This document shows, one piece after another, positions 7,378-17,017 of a stretch of 36,874 nucleotides of DNA (the stretch's first letter is position 1; each line of letters begins with the position of its first letter). The notes under the pieces are model-generated. The model was not told the origin of the DNA. It saw nothing but the letters and a program-made list of their open reading frames with translations, and searched no databases. The stretch is from DAOOPX01 sp964653045. Its GTDB lineage: Bacteria; Patescibacteriota; Microgenomatia; UBA1400; PJMF01. Location of the stretch: assembly GCA_964653045.1 (NCBI GenBank), contig CAZZBW010000011.1, forward strand, positions 1 to 36,874. The letters are read 5' to 3'. The position numbers were made by a program, and so were the translations under genes.

Positions 7378-8906
7378 TGACCCATTCGCCAAATCTACCC
7401 AAGTACCTTTTTGCACTCCTGCTGATTGTAATAATTGGAAGTTTGTTTAGAACTTTCAATCTAGATCGCAATCCATATGGATTTTTTTGTGATGAAGCTG
7501 CTACTGGTTATATCGCTTATAGCTTACTCACAACTGGTAAGGATGATCATGGCGAAAATTGGCCGTTTTTGTTTCGCTCGTTTGGAGAGTATAAAGGCCC
7601 AACTTTAATTTACTCCACAATACCATTTGTGAAATTAATGGGATTAAACGAATTGAGCACCCGTTTGCCATCTGCCATATACGGCATATTTTCAATTATC
7701 CTCATTTATTTTATTTTTTACTTAAAAAAACAGCCCCTTTTAGGATTATCAGCTGCTTTTTTGCTTGCAATTTCTCCATGGCATATACACTTCAGCCGCA
7801 TCGCATTTGAAAACGTTGCCTATATTTTTTTCTTATTACTGGGAATATTATTTTGGATAATCCTGACCAAGCAAAAAAAGATTGTTTGGCTGTTTTTAGC
7901 CATTTTAAGTTTAGCTGTAAGTTTTTATACGGCTCACGCAGCCAAAATAATCATTCCATTTACAATCCTTGGTCTACTAGTAACCAGTCACAAATTGTTA
8001 TTTAAAAATTTAAAGATATTAAGTTTTGTCATTATTGCATTATTGATTTTTTTAATTACTTCTTATTTGAATAAAGATCAGTTATTAGCTCGCTTTAACC
8101 AGTTTAAGATTGATCGTAGTATTGAGCAAACTATCACAGCATACCTTAGTCACTTTTCATTCCCATATCTATTTGAGAAGGGTGATGCTGGCTATCCCGG
8201 TCAATACCTACTTCGTCACTCGGTCCTTGGCATGGGGCAGTTGCACCTCGTGCAACTGCCCCTAATCCTTATTTCAATCTTTGTTCTAAAAAAATACTAT
8301 TCCAAAAAAACGATATTTTTACTTTTAATTGCAACAGTTATTTACCCAATACCAAGTTTACTTTCTGATGCTTCACTACCCAATGCTTCTCGAAGTTTTT
8401 TTGGCCTGATACCACTGACTATTCTGAGTGCAACTGGACTGACTTATGTAATGCAACTCAGTTACAAAAACAGATTTCTGGGTAAAATTTTGGTTTTAAG
8501 TATAATCCTTTCTTTTTCCCTGTCGGTCATAGGTCAAATTAATTTACTTAAAGAGTATCCCACTTATTCTTCAGGATACTGGGGCTGGCAGGCAGGACCC
8601 AGAGATCTTATTCAATATTTTTTTCAACACCAAACTGAGTATAACAAACTAGTTTTAGATAATGCGTTCAACGGTCCAGGATCATTTATTGATTTTTATA
8701 CAATTGATCAACCATCGTTAAGACAAAGAATTATCGTAAATGACATGGTAATTGATAATATCCATCCTGAAAATATCTATGCGATATCTGCTTACAACTA
8801 CTCCAAGTTCAATGAGAAAGATCAACTTAGAACGATAGATTATTATCAATATCCCTCAGGAGAAATCGGTTTCTATTTGGTCACTAGGGTTGCCAACAAT
8901 AACTAA
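7377..8906 (+). CDS. GT39/GT83-like membrane glycosyltransferase (GT-C fold)
   Basis: 509 residues, about ten hydrophobic membrane segments, then a soluble C-terminal tail. The first outside loop has the Asp-Glu motif of protein O-mannosyltransferase/ArnT-type GT-C enzymes (GFFCDEAATGY, Asp39-Glu40), followed by SFGEYKGP and LSTRLPSAIYG, all typical of the family. Such enzymes use a polyprenyl-phosphate sugar donor and glycosylate protein or envelope glycans outside the membrane; donor and acceptor cannot be told from sequence. It is AT-rich compared with the flanking housekeeping genes. It overlaps the lipoprotein gene by one base and is followed after five bases by a second GT-C gene. A 13-bp-arm inverted repeat at 8234-8262 is a GC-rich island in it. 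Confidence 0.85.
   Translation: MTHSPNLPKYLFALLLIVIIGSLFRTFNLDRNPYGFFCDEAATGYIAYSLLTTGKDDHGENWPFLFRSFGEYKGPTLIYSTIPFVKLMGLNELSTRLPSAIYGIFSIILIYFIFYLKKQPLLGLSAAFLLAISPWHIHFSRIAFENVAYIFFLLLGILFWIILTKQKKIVWLFLAILSLAVSFYTAHAAKIIIPFTILGLLVTSHKLLFKNLKILSFVIIALLIFLITSYLNKDQLLARFNQFKIDRSIEQTITAYLSHFSFPYLFEKGDAGYPGQYLLRHSVLGMGQLHLVQLPLILISIFVLKKYYSKKTIFLLLIATVIYPIPSLLSDASLPNASRSFFGLIPLTILSATGLTYVMQLSYKNRFLGKILVLSIILSFSLSVIGQINLLKEYPTYSSGYWGWQAGPRDLIQYFFQHQTEYNKLVLDNAFNGPGSFIDFYTIDQPSLRQRIIVNDMVIDNIHPENIYAISAYNYSKFNEKDQLRTIDYYQYPSGEIGFYLVTRVANNN
8234..8262 (+). repeat. Inverted repeat in a GT-C gene, 13-bp arms, 3-nt loop
   Basis: GGGGCAGTTGCAC (8234-8246), CTC, GTGCAACTGCCCC (8250-8262), a perfect GC-rich hairpin in an otherwise AT-rich gene. 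It looks like a terminator stem without a T tract. Confidence 0.9.
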
Positions 8907-8911
8907 CTGAT

Positions 8912-10450
8912 ATGAAAATAAATTTTAGTTATCATCAGCTTTTGGGTTTGACCATAGTTTTATTCAGTCTATTTTATTGGTACTTATATTTTTTCGAGCA
9001 TCTACCTAATGGACTTAATCACGATGCTGCTTGGAATGGCTTATATGCCACTCGTCTAATCTCGGGCGAAGCAATTACACCCTATGTTCCCGAAGCATAT
9101 GGACGAGAAACTCTCTATCACTTAAGTTTAAGTTTGGTAATGTATCTTTTTGGAATAAATCATGCATCCATAATTGTGACCGGTTATCTATGGTCGATTG
9201 TTGCAATAGTTGGAGCATTTTATTTATTCAAAGAACTAACTAAAAACCGACCGGCTGTAATATTTGGGCTGATAGCTTTTAGTTTTTCTTCAACCTTGTT
9301 TGTTTATGCGGTTTCAGGCTGGCGCCTCATCACTCTTATCGCTCTTGCTCCATACGCTCTATTAAGTATGATGCGGTTTCAGCATTCGTCAAACTTGTCC
9401 CGCTCAATTCAATTGGGGTTGAGCTCCGCAGCTTTGTTTTATACCTATAATGCTGGTAGGGCTCAATTAATAGTATTAAGCTTGTTTTTATTAATTAATT
9501 GGCTAATCAAACTTTCACGGAAAACACTTTTTCACTCAGCAATTTCTGTCTTGACATTTTTTATAGCGACTATACCAATGCTAATAACTGCAGTAAAAGA
9601 ACCTGAAATCTGGATTGGGAGAGCGACAACTTTATCACAAAATTCAGATTATCTGAACAATTTAATTATCTCACTTAAATTATTTAATTTCTCAGCCAGT
9701 GGTAATGATTTCTTTATTTCCCAACCAGCCTTAGAACATCCTATTACTTATTTATGGCTTTCTGGCCTAATTTTATCCATAATTAAGATCAAAAGATTCT
9801 GGCCAGTAGTTTTGTTCTTTTGTGCTTTTCTTTTACCACCAGTGGTTTCTACACCCAGTTATCATCGAGCTATAGGTGTCTACATTACTCTAATCAGCTT
9901 TGCTGTGATCTCTTTGTCATTCTTTGGTTCATTCGTAAAATCAAAAAAGAAGCAGCTCGCTACGTTGTTTTTGCTGATTGGTATTTTCAGTTTCAGCGTT
10001 TATCAACGCATGCTTGTTCAAAAGATTTTCTTCCAACCCAATCTCGGTTTCTATCCAATTGCGACTTCAGTTGGTCAATTTGTCAAACAAAACTTAGATC
10101 TTCATCATCCCGTTGTTATTTTAGCTAGTAATTGGCCCAAAGATATTCTGTCTTTTGTTATTTCTCCCATAGAACCAAATATGGTATTAGCACATAATTA
10201 CCAACCTTATGAGTACGACGGAAAAGATCCAACAATTAATTTAATGATCGACATAACTAATAACCAAATTAATAATCAAAATGCACAATATATTATCGAA
10301 CAAGACAAATTAGCTGGTTTTACTAAACTTTTGGGAGATAATGAGTGCCAATTCAAGCTAGATCAACCAATTACAAACTTATACTCAAAAAACAATCCAG
10401 ATAAGGAAGTCATTGCTTATGCAGGGAAAATCAATTGCTTAAACCAATGA
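8912..10450 (+). CDS. Polytopic GT-C-like glycosyltransferase
   Basis: 512 residues with many membrane segments and a C-terminal soluble part. The first loop reads GLNHDAAWNGLYATRLISGE, so the usual Asp-Glu pair is Asp38-Ala39, a variant that may change or abolish standard GT39 catalysis. The later text (PVVSTPSYHRAIGVYITL) also fits the family. It starts five bases after the upstream GT gene, with no Shine-Dalgarno, so they are one operon. Its 3' end overlaps the convergent gene (10417-11766) by 34 bases. Strongly AT-rich. Function as glycosyltransferase is a family inference. Confidence 0.75.
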   Translation: MKINFSYHQLLGLTIVLFSLFYWYLYFFEHLPNGLNHDAAWNGLYATRLISGEAITPYVPEAYGRETLYHLSLSLVMYLFGINHASIIVTGYLWSIVAIVGAFYLFKELTKNRPAVIFGLIAFSFSSTLFVYAVSGWRLITLIALAPYALLSMMRFQHSSNLSRSIQLGLSSAALFYTYNAGRAQLIVLSLFLLINWLIKLSRKTLFHSAISVLTFFIATIPMLITAVKEPEIWIGRATTLSQNSDYLNNLIISLKLFNFSASGNDFFISQPALEHPITYLWLSGLILSIIKIKRFWPVVLFFCAFLLPPVVSTPSYHRAIGVYITLISFAVISLSFFGSFVKSKKKQLATLFLLIGIFSFSVYQRMLVQKIFFQPNLGFYPIATSVGQFVKQNLDLHHPVVILASNWPKDILSFVISPIEPNMVLAHNYQPYEYDGKDPTINLMIDITNNQINNQNAQYIIEQDKLAGFTKLLGDNECQFKLDQPITNLYSKNNPDKEVIAYAGKINCLNQ

Positions 10451-11766
10451 GAAATGTGTTTAAGTTTTTTTTGAGAAATTGAGTGCAAAATAATATTTCC
10501 ACCACTGGCCGCACTAAAGGTAGATATAACCAAAAATAGGTAATAATAACGAGCAAAATCCAGTTTGAGAGAATATATTTGAACGAATCCAAAAACCAAA
10601 AACATTGTGATTACACTCATTGAAAATTTGAGTTGTTTTTTATCCCAATGGATTTTTTGTTTATTTGATAATTTTATTATCAATCCAAGGGCTTTTCTTA
10701 ATAATTCACATAATGTGATTATCAACAAAAATAGTTGCACAGGTAGGCCAATCCTTCTCAAAGCGGGATCGTAATACCAATAGTTTCGATAACCCATCAT
10801 TACCACTGCTTCTCCAATTCCCCTAACTTCTCCTCCAAACTCAGCGGCTTTAAACTCCAATTCACGATATTTACGTCGATCAAAAATGTGGTAATAATCA
10901 GTATCATTTTGATAATCCTGAGTAATTTCCAATCTCCACTTAAATAAGTCTCGACTCAAAGCTAGTGGTTCATGCCAAAACGGAGGAAAAAAAATAATTG
11001 TCACAAAAATAAATGAGAATAATCCAAGCAATATCGAACTAGCAATTATTTTTTTCCTTGTCTGCGTAAACCATAAATTAACTAACCCCGTGCCAATAAA
11101 CATTAAGATTGATACTAATCCATTGATTTTCGTCAAGTAAGATAAACCCGCAATTAACCCAATTGCCATTCCCAATAATATTCGAGATGTACCTTCACTT
11201 TTTAACCAAAATAAAACTAGGAGCATTCCTAATAGAATTAAAAATAATAGGGCAGGTTCTAAAAATATACGGGGAGAGATCATTAAATACAACGGATTAA
11301 ACAGTAGTAACATAATACTGAAAAAAGACACAACTCGATTAAAAAACAACCGCAACATAACAAAAATAATAATTAAACTAGCAATACCAAAAAATGCTGA
11401 GGTAGCTCTACCAATAAAGAAGGGTAAGGCAAAATTAACCTTTTGATAATTTTCAACCAAGGTTTGATTCAAATCTACTGAAAACAGTGGTTGATCTAAA
11501 TTGCTTGCTAATTCCAAGAAGCCCAAGTGATTCAATTCGAAGCCAAGTAGGTAATGAATTAGGGGGAGGTGATCATCTCTGACTGGATACCACTTGGCTT
11601 GATCAAAATCAAACTTTTTGAAAAAATCTTCATAACGCCAAAGTTTGCTTAGAGGGTAACCCTCATCCCAATGATTAGGTATTAATATAATTTGTTTAAA
11701 TAACAAGAAAGAACCCACAACAAATATGACCAATACCGCTAACAAATCTTTGATATGTACTTGCAT
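10417..11766 (-). CDS. GT39-like membrane glycosyltransferase
   Basis: 449 residues, about ten membrane helices. The first loop holds the Asp-Glu motif (IPNHWDEGYPLSK, Asp34-Glu35), followed by a long periplasmic-type loop with WYPVRDDHLPLIHYLLGFEL, which resembles dolichyl/polyprenyl-phosphate-mannose-protein mannosyltransferases. It is on the minus strand between two plus-strand GT genes: tail-to-tail overlap with 8912-10450 and divergent from 11824-13482 with 57 bases between starts. ATG at 11766 is used and no Shine-Dalgarno is seen. AT-rich like the other GT genes. Confidence 0.8.
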   Translation of the reverse strand: MQVHIKDLLAVLVIFVVGSFLLFKQIILIPNHWDEGYPLSKLWRYEDFFKKFDFDQAKWYPVRDDHLPLIHYLLGFELNHLGFLELASNLDQPLFSVDLNQTLVENYQKVNFALPFFIGRATSAFFGIASLIIIFVMLRLFFNRVVSFFSIMLLLFNPLYLMISPRIFLEPALLFLILLGMLLVLFWLKSEGTSRILLGMAIGLIAGLSYLTKINGLVSILMFIGTGLVNLWFTQTRKKIIASSILLGLFSFIFVTIIFFPPFWHEPLALSRDLFKWRLEITQDYQNDTDYYHIFDRRKYRELEFKAAEFGGEVRGIGEAVVMMGYRNYWYYDPALRRIGLPVQLFLLIITLCELLRKALGLIIKLSNKQKIHWDKKQLKFSMSVITMFLVFGFVQIYSLKLDFARYYYLFLVISTFSAASGGNIILHSISQKKLKHISHWFKQLIFPA

Positions 11767-11823
11767 TATTCTTGCTTCTGTAGCCTGATAATTGTATCAT
11801 TGTTGATTGTTAGAAAATACTTT

Positions 11824-13482
11824 ATGACAACAAAAAAAAGATTAATCTTTGGGGTTTTGTTACTGTTTGTTGCGCTCACCCGGTTTTTTGGCAATGGTTA
11901 TGATGCATACCGCCACCTTCATCCAGATGAAAGACATCTGGTGATGGTGGCGGGCAGGATTAATTTCTTTGATCAACTGGATCCCGACTTTTTCGCTTAC
12001 GGAAGCTTGCCTGTTTATTTTTTGAAAGCTGTTGCCCAACTAAGCGATAGTTTATTCAATACAAAATTTGATAATTACGACGGTCTGCTGATTTTGGGTA
12101 GACGCATCACTAGTCTGATTGACGTCACCACATCCTTGCTGGTATACCTTTTAGCCCTCAGGCTAACAAAAAATCGAAAGATTGCTTTAGCTTCGATTGG
12201 GGCGTATACACTAATGTTTTTCCCCACCCAAAATAGTAATTTTTTTGTAGTCGATAATTTTGTCAACTTGTTTTTTTCGCTAACTATGTTGGCTTTTCTA
12301 AACTATTGGCAAAAAAATACTTACAGAAATTTGAGCTGGATCGGTCTGACATACGGTCTATTGCTGTCAAGCAAAATTACACCAATTATCATCTTGCCCA
12401 TCATTGCGGTCGGAGTATTAATCAAAGAATTACTGTCGGGTAATATCAAAAAGCAAATGGCCAAAATTATCTTAAAATCTGGCACAAATATTTTGTTATT
12501 TATCGCCACTACCATTCTCACCACCATGCTTTTCATGCCGTATGCCTACTTGAAATATCCCCAATTTATCAGAGAAGTAACTGCTCAGGTGCAAATGAAT
12601 TCTAATGCTTATGTTTTCCCGTATACACTCCAATATGTTTACACCACTCCATATCTATTTCATCTTAAACAAATTTTTCTTTGGGGAGTAGGACCAATTA
12701 TTTCTGCGCTTATTTTGGCTGGGGTATTGAGAAAATTATTGGAGATTAAAAAGCCTTTCAAAAAGAAGACGATGCTTAAATTACTTAATCGTCCGGCTAC
12801 TTATTACATAGTCTCGCACCTGCTATTTTTTGCCATTATTGGGGCCTCAGCTGTCAAGTTTATGCGCTACTTACTACCTCTTTATCCTGGTCTAGCAATC
12901 ATAGCTGGTGCCGAACTGGTGTGGTTGTGGCAAAATATAAAATTGCGACCACCTGTGCGTAAAGCTGTGGTAACTTCAATATTCTTGGGTATGTGTCTGT
13001 GGTACTGGGCCTTTTTAGGTATTTATCGCACCGATCACTCGCGTATCCAAGCCAGCGAGTGGATGTTTGCCAATATTCCTGCGGGTTCTTTACTAGCAAC
13101 TGAGCACTGGGACGACCGCTTGCCACTTTATGGTGGAGAAAAATTCCAGTTCATTGATTTACCGCTATATGAACAACCTGACGATGCCAAAAAGTGGCAA
13201 GCGGTCAACCAAACATTGGAGCAAGCTGATTACATAATCCTCGCTTCAAATCGCCTTTATGGTCATTTACCAAAATTTACCGGTTGTGAAGACAAGCCAC
13301 GATGCTACCCACTTACCGCGCAGTACTACAACGACTTATTTGCGGAGAAACTCAACTTTACCAAGGTGGCTGAGTTTACCAACCGGCCAAATTTATGGGG
13401 CATTGAGATCATTGATGATAATGCCGATGAGTCATTCACTGTTTACGACCACCCTCGAGTGTTAATTTTTCAAAAAAAATAA
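11824..13482 (+). CDS. GT39-like membrane glycosyltransferase
   Basis: 552 residues from ATG 11824 (MTTKKRLIFGVLL); a longer frame from 11755 overlaps the divergent gene and is less likely. The catalytic Asp-Glu is in YRHLHPDERHLVMVAGR (Asp35-Glu36), where the HPDE form is common in bacterial GT39 relatives. About ten membrane helices are followed by a soluble C-terminal domain starting near SRIQASEWMFANIPAGSLLATEHWDDRLPL, the usual layout of PMT-like proteins with a substrate-facing domain. TAGAAA (11811-11816) is seven bases before the ATG, and no Shine-Dalgarno is present. It ends eight bases before the convergent epimerase. Confidence 0.8.
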   Translation: MTTKKRLIFGVLLLFVALTRFFGNGYDAYRHLHPDERHLVMVAGRINFFDQLDPDFFAYGSLPVYFLKAVAQLSDSLFNTKFDNYDGLLILGRRITSLIDVTTSLLVYLLALRLTKNRKIALASIGAYTLMFFPTQNSNFFVVDNFVNLFFSLTMLAFLNYWQKNTYRNLSWIGLTYGLLLSSKITPIIILPIIAVGVLIKELLSGNIKKQMAKIILKSGTNILLFIATTILTTMLFMPYAYLKYPQFIREVTAQVQMNSNAYVFPYTLQYVYTTPYLFHLKQIFLWGVGPIISALILAGVLRKLLEIKKPFKKKTMLKLLNRPATYYIVSHLLFFAIIGASAVKFMRYLLPLYPGLAIIAGAELVWLWQNIKLRPPVRKAVVTSIFLGMCLWYWAFLGIYRTDHSRIQASEWMFANIPAGSLLATEHWDDRLPLYGGEKFQFIDLPLYEQPDDAKKWQAVNQTLEQADYIILASNRLYGHLPKFTGCEDKPRCYPLTAQYYNDLFAEKLNFTKVAEFTNRPNLWGIEIIDDNADESFTVYDHPRVLIFQKK

Positions 13483-13490
13483 CAGCGCAA

Positions 13491-14531
13491 TTACATTATC
13501 TTTTTGACAATTCCTAACACTCCCTGCTTCCAACCGACAGTGTGACTGACGCCGCTGCCGCGAGACTTAATCTCGCGGTAATGATCCTGATACCAGTCAT
13601 AGGACTTGATTAGCGCTTGGGCGTTGGAGTACTTTGGACGCCAATTAAGCGCTTTTTTGAGCTTGTCGATTGAGGCAAACGAGTCTTTATCCGCAGTGTC
13701 ATACACCCATTGGTACAAAGGTGAGACTCCAATTAGCTCAAAAAAGCGTAACGCTAATTTAATTGGTTTAGCGGGAAAGGGGAGAAGTTTTGAACCTGAT
13801 TTGGCGTGAGTAAACAATGCGCCCAAATCACTCTCGACCGTGCCATATTTTTCTGCCGCAATGTTAAATGCATCATTGAGTTTTGGGTCATTTGAGTTTG
13901 TGCACAAATATACTGCCTCAACTAAATCATCGACGTCCATCAGTTGATAAAGGTTGCGACCACTGCCAATCATTGGAATTTTCTTGCCATCGTGAATCCA
14001 ATCAAACAAAATTTCAAATACTCCTAGCCGGTGGGTGCCAATAAATGTTTTTGGTCGAATAATTGTCACCGGCAGGCCTTTTTCAATGTATTTCCGACAA
14101 AATGCTTCAGCGTCAATTTTGCTCTGACCATAAGCCCCAACACCCACCATCGGATCGGTTTCTTCGATTGGGTGTTTTTTGGGTACTCCGTACACTGCGG
14201 TGGAAGAGATATAGACCACACGCTTGATTTTGTGTTTCAAGCTGGAACGCAACACGTTTTCGGTTCCCTGGACGTTGGTGCTAAAAATGTCCTCTTTTTT
14301 CCACAAAGGCAGGGCGGCGGCGGCGTGGATGACTACGTCTTGTCCTTTGATGGCGCGATCGATTCCAGCTCGATCGCGTACATCGATCCGTAACAACTTA
14401 CCCATTCCCTTATACTCATGAGCAGAGTAGGGCGCAATATCGATTAAGGTCAACTGATGACCTTTCTTTTTGAAGTATCTAGTCAGATGTAACCCAAGAA
14501 ATCCTGCTCCGCCAGTGATCAAAACCTTCAT
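13491..14531 (-). CDS. NAD-dependent epimerase/dehydratase (extended SDR)
   Basis: 346 residues. The N-terminal NAD-binding motif TGGAGFLG (residues 6-13), DVRD at the end of the third strand, HAAA, ISSTAVYG and the catalytic YGQSK (Tyr and Lys) are all those of an extended short-chain dehydrogenase, as in nucleotide-sugar epimerases. The substrate is not determined; in this context a sugar-nucleotide or a lipid-linked sugar is plausible. Its ATG overlaps the stop of the HAD gene upstream by four bases (14528-14531), so the two are translated together. Two inverted repeats lie in it: CCGCGAGA-N5-TCTCGCGG at 13558-13578 and the one at 14354-14378. Confidence 0.88.
   Translation of the reverse strand: MKVLITGGAGFLGLHLTRYFKKKGHQLTLIDIAPYSAHEYKGMGKLLRIDVRDRAGIDRAIKGQDVVIHAAAALPLWKKEDIFSTNVQGTENVLRSSLKHKIKRVVYISSTAVYGVPKKHPIEETDPMVGVGAYGQSKIDAEAFCRKYIEKGLPVTIIRPKTFIGTHRLGVFEILFDWIHDGKKIPMIGSGRNLYQLMDVDDLVEAVYLCTNSNDPKLNDAFNIAAEKYGTVESDLGALFTHAKSGSKLLPFPAKPIKLALRFFELIGVSPLYQWVYDTADKDSFASIDKLKKALNWRPKYSNAQALIKSYDWYQDHYREIKSRGSGVSHTVGWKQGVLGIVKKIM
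14354..14378 (-). repeat. Inverted repeat in the epimerase gene, 9-bp arms
   Basis: CGCGATCGA (14354-14362), seven bases, TCGATCGCG (14370-14378). It encodes the RDRAGIDRAI segment. Confidence 0.85.
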
Positions 14532-15136
14532 ACACTTCCTTTCGTTTCTTTAACTAATAGATCTGTTTGCAACTTAATTAAAAAATCTTTAAAACTATCA
14601 AACTTCTGATCATACTCAATGTGCTTATCTAAAGAGTTAGTAATCCAACAAATTTTTGTCTCGGGATTATGTTTTTTAAGAAATTGGACGATGTCAAAAT
14701 TATCTTCAACAAACATGTCCAGGTCGTACTCTTTCAATAGTCGAGATTTGAACAAATGAGGTTGTTCGTTGCGGGCAGTAATATTAACAGTTTTGAATAG
14801 ATCTCCCAAGCCGAACATGCGCAACTTCAACTTCAAGTCCTTGGTCAAAGATGTGGTTCTGCCAGTCAGTAAATGAGCTTCAATCAATCCCGCCTTAATC
14901 AACTGCTTGAGAATATCGAAACCGTTGGCTGGCATAAAACTACTTTGGTGGACTGCCCACCAGGCAAATTCTTCAAAAGCGTTGGAGGGTTGAAAAAACA
15001 CCAACTGATCTCTTTTGACCATTTTTTTTAATTTGAGAAAACTCATCAGCGGCCGAATTACCCGCAGGGGATTATATGCAATTACTCCGTCGAAATCGAA
15101 GCCCACTTTCAGTGGCGTGAATTTATTATTTTTCAT
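14528..15136 (-). CDS. HAD-like phosphatase family protein
   Basis: 202 residues. Motif I FDFDGV with Asp14 and Asp16 (nucleophile and general acid), motif II LLTGRTT, a Lys-containing region, and motif III FVEDNFD with the Mg-binding acids: a complete HAD-superfamily set, most like the small nucleotidase/phosphatase group. It lacks a signal peptide. ATG at 15136 follows a GTG at 15139 that would add only one residue. It overlaps the epimerase start, so it probably acts in the same sugar-related pathway, but the substrate is unknown. Confidence 0.82.
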   Translation of the reverse strand: MKNNKFTPLKVGFDFDGVIAYNPLRVIRPLMSFLKLKKMVKRDQLVFFQPSNAFEEFAWWAVHQSSFMPANGFDILKQLIKAGLIEAHLLTGRTTSLTKDLKLKLRMFGLGDLFKTVNITARNEQPHLFKSRLLKEYDLDMFVEDNFDIVQFLKKHNPETKICWITNSLDKHIEYDQKFDSFKDFLIKLQTDLLVKETKGSV

Positions 15137-15174
15137 CACTGTGAGTTCATTAATAAGCGTGTATTTTACCTTGA

Positions 15175-16914
15175 CTAATCATTGTTGTCACACACCGCTT
15201 GGACTTGCCAAATCCGCCAACCATCGGTGGATTCATAGCTTGGTGGAATCTCTCTGACAATTCTGCTTTGCTCAACACTAATTCTGCCATCTTCAATCGC
15301 TTTTTCTCCTGGACCAACTAACACATAATCGAGGTTCTCCCGATACATCAACCCACACCACTTGTCTAATGAAATAGTAGCAGACCAAAGTTGCGGCAAC
15401 AGCTGTCTTTTTTGACGATCGTTGTATCCCATACTCCAAGCGTGATATCCATAATCTAAATATATCTGTCTGCCAACTAATGAAGCCGGACTGTACATAT
15501 AGGACGCAGTCAAAAATTGAGCTTTTGTCGAAGTGTTGTCCTTGATCCAAGTTTGCATGGCTGACTTACGCCAATCGTCAACTCCACCGGTAGTATCATT
15601 AATGATTGGAAATAGATCCATCACGCCTGAGAAGATTAAGCTTGGAATGATCAAAACAGAAACAACAGCAGTACTCCACCCCCGCTTGAGCCAACTCACA
15701 AGTAATCCCGCAGTAAAAATTACCACGATGATCATGAAAAAGTTGATCAACTTGTGATTGTTGATCATGTCAGGGCTCAAGCGGGTAACATTAGCCACCA
15801 CAAACAAACCCAGCGAAAACAACAACAAGTAATTCTGTTTTATCCAACCAAAAAACAACAAAATTGGGATTAATGGTAGATATATTCCAAGATTAAACCA
15901 CCAGAAGGTCAATAAACCCCGCAGAGTGTGATCGTTAGCCAGGTAGCCAAACACCCAAGACACCGGTTGAGAACTTCCAGTAGTCAGCAACTTGAAACTA
16001 ATCAACGACAAGCCAATAGCCAACAGATAACTCAATTTTGTATTAACTGAGTACTTGTGACCGTAAAATATTAACAAGCAACCCGAGAGGTAAAGTAACA
16101 TCATATAGCCCGCCTGATGTAAGATTGGCAAGAAAAAAAACAAGACAATTAGCCAGATATTAATTTGGCGAAAATTAAGCTTTTTGAAATTTACCAGCGA
16201 TTTTAAATCTTGAATTTTGGACAAAAATTGCTTTTTTAGTCCTAGTAGTAATTTGACCTTAACTTTTTTGCGTTTTGTTTGACCAATCTGAGTAAGCAAT
16301 GGAAGCAAACCGAGCAAGACCAAACTGTAGCTTAATCCCAAATGACGTTGATTGGTGTAAACGTTGAGACTCCAAAAAGCGCTGACTGGCCGACCGCTCC
16401 ACGGTCCGAAGCTAGCAAAGTGTTCCTGCTCTGGAATTTGTTGTAATGACTCAACACTCCATCCCTCTCGATCAAAGTACTCAACAAAGGACAGAGAACC
16501 GTTGAAGAGAAAAAGAATAATCGCTAAAATTCCTGCCAAGCGCGAGCGAAAAAAGCTCAAAGCCAGACGGTAAATCATCATTAGTAGCAACCAAAAACCC
16601 AAAATGCTGGGGATATTGAGTGCCCAATCAATTCTGAAACCAACCCGCTCAAGCATTCCAACAATTAGATAAAACAAGTAGTGATAGCGGATAGGCTCAC
16701 CTGCGAAAAACGGGTACTCGGGCGGAAAATTCGAGCCGAAACTAAATGAACGAATCAACGGCAGGTGAGCCCCAAAATCACTGTAGAGCTTACCGTCCAT
16801 CCAAATCTGACCATCTTTATACCCGAAGGTGCTCGCCATCAGCCAAAATGAAAATATAAAAGTGCCAAATAGCACCAGCCAATCGAGCAAGCACAATTTT
16901 CTCAATATTTTCAC
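15175..16914 (-). CDS. Large polytopic membrane protein (GT-C-like, function unknown)
   Basis: 579 residues with about 12 hydrophobic segments and a C-terminal soluble part. The first outside loop (WMDGKLYSDFGAHLPLIRSF) holds an acidic pair, and PPEYPFFAGEPIRYHYLFYL follows; both recall the DUF2298/YYY-type and other GT-C-like proteins. I do not recognise a specific enzyme. The start is a GTG at 16914: TAAAAT lies seven bases upstream (16922-16927) with CTGACA 18 bases before it, so initiation is probably leaderless. It precedes the HAD/epimerase pair on the same strand with a 38-base gap. Confidence 0.7.
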   Translation of the reverse strand: MKILRKLCLLDWLVLFGTFIFSFWLMASTFGYKDGQIWMDGKLYSDFGAHLPLIRSFSFGSNFPPEYPFFAGEPIRYHYLFYLIVGMLERVGFRIDWALNIPSILGFWLLLMMIYRLALSFFRSRLAGILAIILFLFNGSLSFVEYFDREGWSVESLQQIPEQEHFASFGPWSGRPVSAFWSLNVYTNQRHLGLSYSLVLLGLLPLLTQIGQTKRKKVKVKLLLGLKKQFLSKIQDLKSLVNFKKLNFRQINIWLIVLFFFLPILHQAGYMMLLYLSGCLLIFYGHKYSVNTKLSYLLAIGLSLISFKLLTTGSSQPVSWVFGYLANDHTLRGLLTFWWFNLGIYLPLIPILLFFGWIKQNYLLLFSLGLFVVANVTRLSPDMINNHKLINFFMIIVVIFTAGLLVSWLKRGWSTAVVSVLIIPSLIFSGVMDLFPIINDTTGGVDDWRKSAMQTWIKDNTSTKAQFLTASYMYSPASLVGRQIYLDYGYHAWSMGYNDRQKRQLLPQLWSATISLDKWCGLMYRENLDYVLVGPGEKAIEDGRISVEQSRIVREIPPSYESTDGWRIWQVQAVCDNND

Positions 16915-16951
16915 AACTGATATTTTACCTTGAAATGGTACTTTTTGTCAG
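16915..16951 (-). promoter_or_regulatory. Promoter of the 15175-16914 gene, abutting its GTG start
   Basis: On the minus strand: CTGACA (16946-16951), 18-base spacer, TAAAAT (16922-16927), seven bases, GTG at 16914. The 13-base stretch TATTTTACCTTGA (plus strand, 16921-16933) recurs at 15162-15174 ahead of the HAD gene. Confidence 0.5.
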
Positions 16952-17017
16952 ACCGGGTAAAGACTTAATAAAAAGGAAAACTGATCACAATGACGTCTAC
17001 CAGTTGAATAATAAAAA

